From Arcuatula senhousia (Eukaryota; Mollusca; Bivalvia; Mytilida; Mytilidae), in NCBI GenBank assembly GCA_963971305.1, contig OZ020308.1, positions 34,625,275 to 34,689,274 of the forward strand: DNA of 64,000 nt, given 5' to 3'. This document shows positions 34,739-45,779 of this stretch, piece by piece. Under the pieces are notes generated by a model. The model worked only from the letters and a program-made list of their open reading frames with translations. It searched no databases and was not told the origin of the DNA. How positions within the stretch are numbered: the stretch's first letter is position 1; each line of letters opens with the position of its first letter. A program made the position numbers and the translations under genes.

Positions 34739-35611
34739 TTAAAAATACAAAACATTTAAAGAACAGTCCTTGTCCATTAGAAAAAAGTCTATACATTTAT
34801 CTCTTTCAAAGTTTCTTTTCTTCTTTCTAAGAGTTCTATTTCTAGATATTTTTGATAATTTATGTTTTTCTCTTCTTTTAATTCTTTTGCTTAAATAGAA
34901 ATCGTTTTCTTGCTCATCCCACGGTAGAAGAAAGCAATCACTGCCACATGTAAAACGGTTCTTTAATCCCAAATAATGTGGATCTAAACAATAAACATTA
35001 TTGCATTTCTCTAAGGTATCCAGTGCTGTATTTAAATCGGTATCACAATAAACATTTTTATATGAAACAACTATAGGGGTTCTGTTCCTTTTAGCAAAAT
35101 GATGAATAAGGCTAGCACAACGATGATTGCTTAAGGTACAGGGAATGAGATGAGAAAAAATGCATATAAAGAATTGCTGGTTTCTTCCAAACTTTTTATA
35201 GAAAGAGTGTCTCATCAGTTTATACACATTTGTCACATCTGGATAACATTTGTCTTTATAAAGCTTTATGGCTTTTCTTAGAGTCCCATCTGGATCAAGT
35301 AACCTTGCCTCACCATGAATATTTGGTTCAGAAAGATTTAGAAGTATAGTTATCCGTCCAAACGTCATACTTGATGCACTACAATTGAAATTCTGTGGTT
35401 CTTTTCCAGAATTTGTCCATTTAGCTATTTCGTTGCGAGGTTCGACTATAACTTCAAAATGTCTTTTTGAAATTTCATCCTCCGATAGCAATGCTGCAAC
35501 TAGAAATTGTTTTTCGTCTCGTTGAAAAGCTTTATTTAAATATGGTAAAGCATTTTCCCCTAAATGTCTTAAAAGAGATGAAATTTCTACTATTGACTCG
35601 AGGAAAACCAT
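34739..35611 (-). CDS. AID/APOBEC-like cytidine deaminase candidate, copy 2
   Basis: Single-exon ORF, 290 residues. The zinc-deaminase layout is visible: strands FLVAALL (about 36-42) and FEVIVEP (52-58), the active-site helix NIHGEARLLD with zinc ligand H99 and proton-shuttle E101, strand FFICIFSHL (148-155), then PCTLSNHRC with C158 and C165 as zinc ligands, helix ASLIHHFAK and strand IVVSYKNVY. The P-C-x6-C spacing is wider than the usual P-C-x2-4-C of AID/APOBEC proteins and recalls APOBEC4. Between E101 and P157 are 55 residues, longer than usual, with an extra helix. No signal peptide, so cytosolic or nuclear; the tail is rich in Lys/Arg (RKKKRNF). AID/APOBEC-like enzymes deaminate cytosine in DNA or RNA in immunity. 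Assignment is from motifs and predicted fold only; another zinc-binding family is possible. Confidence 0.6.
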   Translation of the reverse strand: MVFLESIVEISSLLRHLGENALPYLNKAFQRDEKQFLVAALLSEDEISKRHFEVIVEPRNEIAKWTNSGKEPQNFNCSASSMTFGRITILLNLSEPNIHGEARLLDPDGTLRKAIKLYKDKCYPDVTNVYKLMRHSFYKKFGRNQQFFICIFSHLIPCTLSNHRCASLIHHFAKRNRTPIVVSYKNVYCDTDLNTALDTLEKCNNVYCLDPHYLGLKNRFTCGSDCFLLPWDEQENDFYLSKRIKRREKHKLSKISRNRTLRKKKRNFERDKCIDFFLMDKDCSLNVLYF

Positions 35612-35802
35612 GACCAGTGACGTAATATCTAAATAAGTTTAGAGAAGCTAGACATACAGTTGATAGTATTACTTATATCTGGACAAAAAGAAATTCCATA
35701 AATTTAATTAAAATCCTTACGTAATTATATTATAAGACAGCACAAAATATGATACTGTGCATCTGATTTAAAGTTTCGGTTATGGATTTCTAAAAATGAA
35801 AT

Positions 35803-35815
35803 ACTTTCATTTTCT
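35803..35815 (-). promoter_or_regulatory. ISRE/IRF-like site upstream of deaminase-like copy 2
   Basis: On the minus strand the sequence is AGAAAATGAAAGT, matching the GAAANNGAAA core of interferon-stimulated response elements, about 190 bases before the ATG. It lies in a block conserved with copy 1 (CCGGAATAGAAAAT), but the exact GAAANNGAAA spacing is kept only in copy 2. A chance match in AT-rich DNA is quite possible. Confidence 0.25.
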
Positions 35816-36585
35816 ATTCCGGGTAAGTATTTAAAAAAAGATAGATTTATTGTCTATCAAGTTACATAAAATCTAAAAATAGCTTGCAGATGACAGGGGT
35901 TTTTGGGCTGACTTTTTTTTAGAAAACTTAAATGTATTTTCTTTATTATTCGAGTAACAGGCTAAAGGTGTTTACATATAAGTTCCAATGATTTGCTTAG
36001 ATATCTTGCCATTTTATTTTATATTTTCAAGGATGTTGACATGCACGCCTGGAATTTTACAGAAGTAAAATCAGTTAGTTGAAATTGTATGAACTGTGAA
36101 TGCCGATGGTAATAAAAGCCATCCTCAAACATATCCGACACAAATTAAACAAAATGTAATGAAAAGCTTCTAAATTTTTCCCATTATTTATATTCAAAAT
36201 TGCTTACAAGACCGGGTTCTTTTTTGTGTTAAACATCGCCGATATCATGTGACCTTTGAGCTTCGATAATTTATATTTAAGATTTCGAACTTTGATGTTT
36301 TTTATCAAATCTTGTTGAGTGACCTAAATATATCATGTATATAGATGCATTGTATATCATAACCAAATAAATCGATTTTTTCACTCTCTTTTTGGTCTTC
36401 GTAGTTTGTAATCAAACAAGGATTTGAAGTGCATTATAGCCAATTAGTAGGGCGGAAATAGGGTTAAATATTTCACTTTGTGATAACTTTGTGATAAAAG
36501 CATGAAAGTTGGTATTACGTTGCAGTTATCAAATGTCAAAAATGTGAAAAAAATGTAATGTAACATATTTACAGCGGTCGTATTT

Positions 36586-36870
36586 GGGGAGCGACCATTT
36601 GAATTTAGGGGGGGGGGCTATGGTGAAATTTGAAATAAAAAGGCAGGATGGCAAAAATCCAGAAATAAAAAGTCAGGACATTGCTTTAAGTTAAAAAAAG
36701 GGCAGGATGGTATTTTTGGCTAAAAATTTTATAGTTGCTTTAAAAATAAAAAAATAAATTCGCACGGAAGCGCGCAAAAAAATTCAGGCTCGACTTTTCC
36801 CCAAAATAAAAAGGCAGGACGAAGAAAATATCCATAGCCCCCCCCCCCTAAAAATCAAATGGTATCTACC
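36586..36870. mobile_element. G-run MITE, copy 2
   Basis: About 285 bp; the left TIR has ACCATTTGAATTTA before a G run and CTATGG, the right has the inverse with C run and AAATCAAATGGT. The interior matches 1981-2260 throughout, including GCACGGAAGCGCGCAAAAA. Confidence 0.75.
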
Positions 36871-37329
36871 TTATTTTGATAATCTTACATTTTAAACTAT
36901 GGCATTTATTTTCCTTTTGTTCACTTTGCCAGATTATGTGTGTTATAAACTTTAAATTGGTGATGCAGGAGTTTCACTCAAATATTATGAATGTCAAGTA
37001 AATAAATCCATTTTGTCCGTCCATTGGTACTATTGATGCTTTTATGATTTGTATCATTTCATAACAAGTTGTAAAATACTAGCATTCAATGGTCGATGCG
37101 AAAATGAAAACAAATTTATTTGGTAAGAGTGCTCTTAGTTCTCTCTATGTAAACTTTGAGAATTGGTTTTGCTCTAACTGTCATGAATCACCAGATTAGC
37201 ACAGTTTTGTCAATCACTGTTTTTTTGTATATCTTCTTATTAATCTTCAGCCAATTTTCACGTGGTTGTTTTCAACGACGTTGGTGTTTATGTGTGTAAT
37301 AAAGAGACAATTCTTAAATTGTATATTCT

Positions 37330-38330
37330 GAAAGAAGCAGAGGTACCAATGGGGTATCCGAATGTCAAAAGTCCAAAAAGGCAGAGACAAAACCAGTAAA
37401 CACCAACAAGAACGGGACAAAAACAGACAACATGCAAAACACGGAAACACAAAATAACTGAATATCAATCAACAACGCGAACTCCGGTCGAAACAAGAGT
37501 GAACTCAGGTGCTCCGGAAGAGTAAGAAGTTCCTGCTTGCTATAGCACACCCGTCGCGTTGCAAATAGTCCATTCAGGTAGTACTCCACAATTAGGATTT
37601 TTTTCACAGTATTGTTTTCGAATGTGGCCCCTGTGAACTTTTTTGTTAAATGAAAATATTGATTCGTTTTGGTCTTAAAACAAGACAAATAAAAAATCTG
37701 GACCCGTTATATAAAAATTACGATCCACGGTTATTGTTTTAAAGAATAATTTCGAAAAAATCAATACCAATGATCATAAAGCGTCGCTTCCGGCTGTGCA
37801 TGGTGACCAGCGGATGGGCTTAAATTTAAATGTGCTATTTTTAGATTTTTAAGTTTGAACAGTTTTAGCGGAAAAAAGAGCCGAAGTCGGATAGGTTTAT
37901 TTGGTGTTAAAAGAAAGGACAGTTTTCGGGCTTTCATTTCATACATGTTACGTTTCACCTGAACCGAAAGCTCGACTACTGGCAACGTTAAAAAAAAGGA
38001 CAAAACCCCGATTTTTGCGTATTTTTGTCCCCAAATTTTTGACAAATGTTAAGAGTTGCTAGGGGCAACGAGTACAACAAAGAAACCAAATACGGCACTA
38101 AACACGACTAAACATGCCCGGAGTTTGGAACACCACCTAGTTTAAAGTGCAAATAACAGTTTAAGCGATTACAAGAACCCGGGACAAAATAGTCAACGTC
38201 GAGCACATGCAAAAATGAGCTAAATAAATTAATTGTGGAGTACTACCTCAGCGCGTCAAATCCGGTAAAGGAAGACAAAACAAAACCCTATGACAAACCA
38301 ACATCTGCACGCATCTGAGAGATCGAAATT
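37330..38330 (-). repeat. R1 copy split by a 673-bp TIR element
   Basis: R1 sequence runs to ...AGCACACCCGTCGCG near 37557 and resumes at GCGCGTCAAATCCGGTAAAG (38251). The intact copy at 20221-20510 shows these joined. The material in between is a separate element (next entry). Confidence 0.7.
37576..38248. mobile_element. 673-bp non-autonomous DNA element nested in R1
   Basis: Ends are a perfect 19-base inverted repeat: AGGTAGTACTCCACAATTA at 37576 and its complement ending at 38248. No transposase; a 94-codon ORF on the minus strand (38045-37761) has no recognised family. The surrounding R1 copy gives the empty-site sequence. Confidence 0.65.
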
Positions 38331-39241
38331 CCATATTTGTCTATAAATGCATGATGTCTTCCGTAAAATTTCTTGTGTGAAGACAGCAACCGAGGAGAAA
38401 CATAACCCTTTGTGAGCAATTTTTGCGTCAGACGTGTCGCTCTGCTAAGGAAATCGACGTTAGTCCCTCACGCTCTGATTTCTACAATAACAGCGCTTTT
38501 AATGAATTAAATATAGTTTGATATTATTTATTTTAACAAAAAATTAATACCACATATTGGTTGGTTCTATAAATAGCAATAATCATCATTGTTATCATAT
38601 TTTCATAAAATCAAAACCAAAAGTAGATTTTTATTTCACATGAAAATTAAACAATGATTTTACTAGACGTTAAAATTTATGAATGCCAGACAACTCAGCC
38701 CGGGACAACTTGTCCGGTCTGTAGTGAGAAAATTCCAATGAAATAATATGAAATGTTGACATATTCATGATTTTGATCTCAAAAGTGAAGAACGAAATTG
38801 AAATTTTTATGTTAGAAAAGTAGAATGACTTTAGGATAAGAGAATAAACAATTCATCATTGTTTTAAAAAAAAGTATACAGCCCTTTTCACAAAGGCATA
38901 GTCTTATTTCATAAATTGCTCGGAAATTAAAGCTAATTTCGAAGATAAGTAATCCATATTTTGCAGAAATGAATCATTAATAAGTCAAAATCAGAGAAAT
39001 AGAAAGAAATAATGTTCAAATAGGCGTATATTACACAAAATTAATCAAGTCCATTAATAATTTATTTGTTCTTTAATTTTTATCTTTGATATTAAACTTT
39101 TTTTATTTTACTGAATCGGACTTGTCCTCGAGCGAGCCGAGTTGTCTGGCTATCAAATGTGTTTATCAAAATTATGTGTAATTTTGTTCTTGATCTTACT
39201 TTAGCGTAAATATATACCCGGTATCTAACAGAATGAAAACA
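38331..39241. other. No gene seen
   Basis: AT-rich interval downstream of deaminase-like copy 3. Two short related phrases, 'gccagacaactcagcccgggacaacttgtcc' near 38693 and its inverse-like 'gacttgtcctcgagcgagccgagttgtctggc' near 39119, form inverted ends around ~450 bp, probably another small TIR element. Confidence 0.4.
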
Positions 39242-40168
39242 TTAAGTTACTGGAAAGTTTTCCTCCTCAAGAAAATAGTCTAAACGTGTATTTCTTTGAA
39301 AGTTTTTATTTTTCTTTCTTTTGCTTCTGCTTCTGTTTTTTTTTGTTTGTTTTGCCAATGTCTTTTCTCTTCGTTTTATTCTTTGACTTAAATAGTCATC
39401 ACTTTCGAGTTCATCCAATGGAGACCATTCATTGTCAAAGTTGCTGTCAACGTTACTGTCATTGTTAAAACGATCTTTCAAACCCAGAAGCCGTGGGTTT
39501 ACACAACGAACATACTTGCCTTGTTGTAAGGTTTGTAGAGAAGTTTGGTGATTGGTTTCCGAACATACACATTGAAAAGAAATATATAGAAAAGTTCTGT
39601 ATTTAAAAGCAAAGTGATGTATAAGGCATGCACAACGATAGTTGCTTATTGTACATGGAATAAAATGAGAGAAAACGCACATCACAAAATGACGATTTCT
39701 TCCAAACTTTCTATAGAAAGCCTGTCTCATTATTTTAAACACATCTGTCACATCTGGACGGCATCTGTTCCTATGAAGTCCCATTTCCTTTCTTATATTT
39801 CCCTTTGGATCAAGCAGCCTTGCTTCTCCATGAATTCTTGGTTCAGAAAGACCTAGAAGAATTGAAACCCTTCCAAAAGTAATACTAGATGCACTGCAGT
39901 TTAAATTTTCTGGTTCTTTCCCGTAGTATATCCATCTATCAATTTCCCTGCTTGCTATGGCTATAAATTCAAAGTTTCTATTATACAATTCGTCCACTGT
40001 TACCAAAGCTGCAACTAAAAACTGTCTTACGTCTCGTTCAAACTTTGAATTTAAATACGGTAAAGCATTTTTTCCTAAATGTTTCAATAACGATGAAATT
40101 TCTACTATTGATCCACGAGAAACTGTGGTTTTTCCTTTTTCTGGTTTGATGATATTAATTTTTGGCAT
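39242..40168 (-). CDS. AID/APOBEC-like cytidine deaminase candidate, copy 3
   Basis: Single-exon ORF, 308 residues starting MPKINIIKPEKGK; the 15-20 residues before SIVEISSLLKHLG are absent from copies 1 and 2. Zinc signature: RIHGEARLLD (H113, E115) and PCTISNYRC (P171, C172, C179), with flanking strands FEFIAIA, FVMCVFSHF and FLYISFQCV. It is the most diverged member; conserved blocks with copy 2 are concentrated around the putative active site (CSAS-S-x-TFGR, GLSEPRIHGEARLLDP, FGRN, FSHFIPCT, CACLIHHFA), as expected of purifying selection on an enzyme. The tail is acidic then very basic (SRSKRKKNKNF). A CCCGATATAGAAAA block upstream (about 40385) echoes the upstream block of copies 1 and 2. 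No breaks. Confidence 0.6.
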   Translation of the reverse strand: MPKINIIKPEKGKTTVSRGSIVEISSLLKHLGKNALPYLNSKFERDVRQFLVAALVTVDELYNRNFEFIAIASREIDRWIYYGKEPENLNCSASSITFGRVSILLGLSEPRIHGEARLLDPKGNIRKEMGLHRNRCRPDVTDVFKIMRQAFYRKFGRNRHFVMCVFSHFIPCTISNYRCACLIHHFAFKYRTFLYISFQCVCSETNHQTSLQTLQQGKYVRCVNPRLLGLKDRFNNDSNVDSNFDNEWSPLDELESDDYLSQRIKRREKTLAKQTKKNRSRSKRKKNKNFQRNTRLDYFLEEENFPVT

Positions 40169-40299
40169 ATCTAATGTTCAAAATTTCAATTTTTTCCCAA
40201 TCAGTGATTGATAGGGTTTAAAATAATCAGAAATTAGCTATGAAAATGCAAAACAAAATATCCGAATAACATAGTATGCTTTTAAAAGAGGTAAGTGAA

Positions 40300-41225
40300 T
40301 AGCGACACTTATTGCTTAGCATATATATGCTCCGGTAAACACAGTTGAACCTTTCCATTAATGAAATTGATTTTGAATTATTTTCTATATCGGGTGAGTG
40401 AATGTTTTTATTATATAATATTGTTTTGTTCTTTATAAAATATTAAATCAAATTACATAAAATGTTAATCAGATATATGGAAGGTATATTTTACCATGGC
40501 TTTGAAAAAATGAGTTTTTAGCGGGTTTTTTTTTACAATACAGAAAAATTGACATTGAACAGTTTTAATAAAACGTGTGGACAACACTGAAACATCTGAC
40601 ACGCAACAGTCACATTTATCTGCAGAATTGGTCAATGTTTATTGCTAAAGGTTGCATCATACTTCAAGTATTGCATGTACGTCACTATGTGTTTTAAAAC
40701 ACTGATAAATAAACAGTGGTTTTATAGTGGCGGCCATTTTCAACCGTCCCACTTTGTTTTTTATCCATCACATATGGTGTATTTGCATTATAAACATTTA
40801 GAGATCATCAATCTTGATTATTTAGTTCTAATTGAATTTCAATGTTCGAAAGACGACAATTTGTACGTTATTACGTTACAACTCGTGATAGACGCAAGAC
40901 ATAGACAGATTTTATTAAGATAGACGAGTCTTTGTTATTGTAATTTGGTTCAATTTCCTAATGTAGCCTTCGTTGAGCTGATCGTTGGCGATACGTTTTG
41001 AACTATTCACCATTCCAGAGATTATTCCTCACTTTCACTATAATCCCCATTGTTTGTTGTAAGTTGTAGTGCACTGGCCAGTTCCTCCCGTCCCAATTAG
41101 TTTTTTGTTCGTTACATATGGTGTATTTGTATTATAAACATTTAGAGATAATTTATCTGGATCATTACGTTTTAATAGAATTTCAGCTTTCCAAAGACGA
41201 CAGTTTACACTGCCATTTTACACAT
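40300..41225. other. Upstream region of deaminase-like copy 3
   Basis: Contains a locally duplicated phrase, ATATGGTGTATTTG...ATTATAAACATTTAGAGAT, at about 40771 and 41118 (~347 bp apart), so another ancient tandem duplication. No gene recognised. Confidence 0.45.
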
Positions 41226-41880
41226 GAATGACTTTGGTAAAGTTCTTGATTGAGGTCCATATCTCTAATACTAAATCTTGGGGGTCAATGATATTTAAAC
41301 AACAGATAGGTATTGGATAGGACTTCACCATCGATAGAAATAAGGTCACTGTGTCCTTTATTTTACAAATGAATGACTTTTGTTAAGTTCTTGGCTAAGG
41401 TCCACATCACGGATACTACATGCTGAGGGTCAATGGTATTGCACCAATAGATGTGTCGTGGGTAATAAGACATCAACCAATAAAAACTGGGTCACTGTGA
41501 CCTATATTTTATGCATGAATGACTTTTGTTATGTGCTTGGTTAAGATCCTTAACTTGGATACTAGATGTTGGGGGTCAATGATATTTCACCACTAGATGT
41601 GTCTTAGGTTATGTGACAACTTCCCACTAGAAATTAGGTCACTGCGATCTTATATTTTACTCATGAATGAGTTTGATTAAGTTCTTTGTTAAAGTCCGCA
41701 ACTCGAATACTACATGTCAATGATATTTTGCTACTAGATGAGTCTTTGTAACATGGCACAATCCACCAGAAATATGGTCACTGTAGCCTATGTTTTACGC
41801 ATAAACACTTTTGATTAAGTTCTTGGTAAAGGTCAATATCCTAAGTAATACGCATTGAGGGTCAATGATATTTCAAGAAC
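41226..41880 (+). repeat. ~145-bp tandem repeat, ~4.5 units
   Basis: GAATGACTTT or variants begin units near 41226, 41369, 41517, 41664 and 41807. Each unit has 'aagttcttggttaaggtcc', 'gggtcaatgatattt' and 'ggtcactgtgacct'. Units are diverged, so the array is old. Confidence 0.7.
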
Positions 41881-42358
41881 GGGAATGCCATCCCGTGGCT
41901 TATAGAGACATTTTCTAGTTTTATCTTCTTGAGATTTAAATGTTTTTGTGGTTCCTATTTGTTTTTTTTCCTAGTGAATCTATGTTTAATTAATATTGGA
42001 ATATTGAAAATTTTAAAGTGAAATAAATCATAGAAAATGATAGCAAAGTGAAACTGTTTGGTTCTAATAATTAGAAAAAATCCAACATCAATCATTGATA
42101 CATTTAACTTTTCATGTTGTTTCCCAAATGCGATTTAATCTTAAACTTGAAAAATCAACATCAGGACGGTCCAAAACATTTTTGAAAGACGGGAACCGAT
42201 AAAGTCTACTGAGAAAAAAACAGGAGTTCAAGGCTAATTTTCCAGGTAATGGGCACAAAAAAGCAAACTTTTTTGTATAAAAAAGGTCTAGGGCTAAAAT
42301 CTTAGAAACCGAATTCTAGATCTGCCTTAGAACAATGTATGATGAATAATATATTAAT

Positions 42359-45348
42359 TCAATTTGTGGAATTTATTTCGGGGGATTCTTCTAAGGACAC
42401 TTTATCTGTTTCTTCAAATAAAGCTTCATCATTTAAGGTCACAGGGAATTTTTCGTCAACGTCTAACGTCTCATGGAATACATCGTCTTGCTTTCTTGAT
42501 CTTTTCTCGGTTAAATCTTTTGCATATTTGTACAGAAGCACACTGTAAAGACATATAGATATAGCTAATATTCCTAGAAAGATTATAACTTTTGTGGATA
42601 CACATAGATAGCTTGATGTTGCAAAATAAACAGTCCAAGCGACACCTCTCCAAAATTGAAGGTTCGAAAAAGCTGTCTCTTGCTTTTCAGGAAACAGTAA
42701 TGGAATCTTAGCTAAAACAAAACAAGAATATCATTCTATTTTTTTAATTTTCATTATATATTTATTTTGTTCTCTTTAAAACAGCATGTTACTTTTTGTG
42801 TTTGAACCCAGGTGAATCTGTTCTATGAAGCACCAATTTATTAAATTTGTCAAACAGACAGCTGCTTAAATGCATTCCTTTTTAGCTGACATAAGATTAG
42901 GAACAAGCTATTTAGCTTTTATACGACTGAACGAAAAATGCAGTTTTAAGATAAGTCGCTATCGTCGTTGTCTGTTAACTTTAGTGTTCCCAAAATAAGT
43001 TTTGTACTAGTTACTATGAAATAAGCCAATTATGTTCCTACATGTATATAAAATGGATAGAATTGATTTGGGTTTAGAAATTAGGGATCAAGAGGAGGTA
43101 AAAACTGCAATTTATTTGTTTTTTCTTCATAATAATTATTGATGAGGTTAACGAAATGCTGATTCATTTCACAACAACAATCCTATCATAACAGGATGAA
43201 TTGGATTGTCGGTTCCAAATGAAACTGCTGCGAAAATTTCCAAATATACAGTTTATAACTTAAACTTACCAAAAACATCAATTTTATAGACACTTTCTGT
43301 GATTCCTGCTAAAACTGCCACCATGAACACAAGAGGAAGATGTTCTCTTGTTGGGTTCCAATTTAACCAAAGTCCCATATATCCGAAATATATAACTGTT
43401 CCAACGGTAACTAATACATTTCCATGGACACATTTTGCTACTTTGGGCACTATTTTCATAAATAAGGTATTAGAAATGTTGAAACTGGCCATCACATAAC
43501 CAACCATTCCAATTCCAAACGGACAGGAGACATAAGACTGAAAGATGAAACATTCAAAATAAAACAGAAATATATAAACAAAACAAAAAGAAAACAAAGT
43601 AGCAATAGATGTGATTGCGAGCAAATCTAAAAGCAATAATCTCCCGTCTCCTAAATTTTAAGTGGTATAAAATATATGTTATCTTTATCTTTTATTAACA
43701 TTACTTTTTAATCAGTATAACAAAACGTTAAAGCGGTCGGACGTTTCAGTTTTAGTCGAGAATTCTCTGCACAGTATAACTAGAGGCTCCAAGGAGCCTG
43801 AATCGCTCACCTGATCTCTTATGCCAAAGTTTGAATAAATTTCACAATCTTTCAAGTATACAAAGTTGCAAAACAATCCCTTCAGTGGTTTCAGAGAAGA
43901 TTTTTGGAAATCATTTAAATTAAAAGAAAAAACAGTTAAAGGGCAATAACTCCTATAAGGACCTTTTGATGCTGAACAAGAAACAAGATTTTCTCGATCT
44001 CTTATACTTTTCAAGTTATAAGCCAAAAACAATGGTCTGACCCCCCTGTTTTATTTTTAGCAACGGCGGCCATGTTGTTAGGTCGACATTTATATAATTC
44101 ACAAACTTGGTAGAGGACATCCTAAAAATCAAGTATACCAAGTTTAAATGCAATCCCTTCAGTGGTTTCAGAGAAAAAGATCTTTGAAGAAAAGTTAACG
44201 GACGACGGACGGACGACGGACAGACGACGGACGCCTAACGATGACAATAGCTCACATGACCCTTCGGGGTCAGGTGAGTTAAAAACCTTATCCCATTTAG
44301 ATTACATGGTCTGTGAAGTAAATTATAATTTATTTACTTTTTAAGTTACCTTAAATAAAGTTAACAACAAAACTACTGAACTGGGATAATCATATTACAA
44401 AGTTATTTTTTTTTTGTATTTTTCATCCTTATTCTACATATTATTTTTTTAACATACCTTGGTAAAATCCCCCAACAAGTAGAAAGGTAGCAGCCCTGTC
44501 GTTACAATATATGGTAGTAGAAGGACAAGCTTGATATCTGATAGAGCCGAAAACATTGAGTACAGAGACTTTCTGACGGTTTTATTTTGAACCCATTTAC
44601 TTTGGGGCAAAGGAGGTAAAAATAAAACTGTTAAAAGTAAACCTATGACATCAAACGAAAGATAAACTGATATCAATTGGGTTAAAGTTGATGTTGACGG
44701 TTTAGAAATTATTGGAATTAAAATTGTGGAGTTTGACTCAAACGTTTTGTCACAATCAAGAACTCCGCATTGAAAAGAAGTATTGCTTCTTTCAATGTTG
44801 ATATCATTTCTAAAAATAACAGAGGATACACCCGCACCGATTGCAAACGCCACACCTTGAATGGCATAAAATATTCCGTTGAGACGATTCAAAGTGTGTA
44901 GCTGTTCTTTGTTGTGTTTCTGAGCAGTTGAAGACGCACAAGCAGTTATATATAATCCCTGGGATATCCATAAAGGACCCGTTACAAGTCCTAGAAGCAA
45001 AGATGAAGGGATCAATGAGTAAAAATGCGGATAAAAATTACTGCCGACGTATAAAGCGTGGACTATAAATCCTATCAAAGTACATAGTTTTCCACCTAGC
45101 AGCTTGATGAACAATGGTGCTAGAATGCAAGATACTAAAGATGCCGCGTAGATACAAGCCAATGACTTCATCCCTAATCCTTCTTCAATGTTTAAACTCG
45201 ACTGCAATGCTTGTAAAGACCCGAAAGCAGCAAAAACAAAGAAGAACGCAAATGAAAGGATATACGTGCATTGTATTGGATCTTCTATCCATTCAGTCTC
45301 TCCTGCTTCACGAAGTGTAAAATATAATTTAAGTCTAAATCTTGGCAT
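42359..45348 (-). CDS. UNC-93 homolog A-like membrane protein, copy B (3 exons)
   Basis: Coding exons on the minus strand: 45348-44458, 43537-43270 and 42711-42359, with phases 0 and 1 as in copy A and good GT/AG ends (AAG|GTATGT; TTTTTG|GTAAGT), giving about 503 residues. A 3' splice site (TTTTTCAG) lies five bases before the ATG, so a non-coding first exon is likely further upstream. Family blocks: FAFFFVFAAFGSLQALQSS, SLIPSSLLLGLVTGPLWISQ, CPFGIGMVGYVMASF, IPLLFPEKQETAFSNLQFWR. The C-terminal tail (about 60 residues after YKYAKDL) is acidic and longer than in copy A, with DE-rich stretches. No breaks; this and copy A look functional. Confidence 0.85.
43775..44285. repeat. Dispersed repeat family F in intron 1 of gene B
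   Basis: Starts GAGGCTCCAAGGAGCCTGAA then TCGCTCACCTGA; ends CACATGACCCTTCGGGGTCA then GGTGAG. Internally CCTTCAGTGGTTTCAGAGA occurs twice (43880, 44156). Tandem GACGGACGACGGAC near 44205. Likely an inverted-end dispersed element. Confidence 0.55.
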
Positions 45349-45779
45349 GATTTCTGAAAAACAAAAATATTTGATATAAAAATAAGACATCTTCTTTGAG
45401 ACAAAAAAAAACGAGATCAAATACTATTATTTTTACCCTTCTTGAAACTATGGTCTCCCATATAATCCTTTCTCCTTTATTAACTATAAAAGAAATTTTA
45501 CGACAGAATTAGGTTATATTTGTTCCCTTCAAAATAGAAATTAATTGGAATAAACCGATTGGTGTTCCAATGGTGTTAATTTAAAAAAAAATGATCCAGA
45601 CTCGGAAACAACAATAACGTTACGTGTTTCAAAATACCTAGTGTTTCCAAAACTAGTCATGGATGATAGTTATCTGTTCAGGTTTGCATGGCTTAACGGT
45701 TATTATTACTCTATTTTTTAGTGTTTTGCTTGTTGAAATACTCAAATGATCACCTTAGTATCCCTAACCACAAACCTGT

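Larger units (their letters stand above)
32395..35890 (-). repeat. Segmental duplication, unit 2 (carries deaminase-like copy 2)
   Basis: Collinear with 29300-31910 (see landmarks there: TTGCCAGTCGCCCCATACTA at about 32524, GTCGAATTAAGCTATAG at about 32742, TTTTCTATTCCGGGTAAGTA at about 35810). Its extra length comes mainly from the hammerhead-monomer dimer at 33366-34115 and surrounding AT-rich DNA. Confidence 0.7.

Noticed and set aside
43130..43175. Possible hammerhead (TTGATGAGGTTAACGAAATG)
   Set aside because: The core begins TTGATGA rather than CTGATGA and there is no complementary stem I, so the resemblance is by chance.
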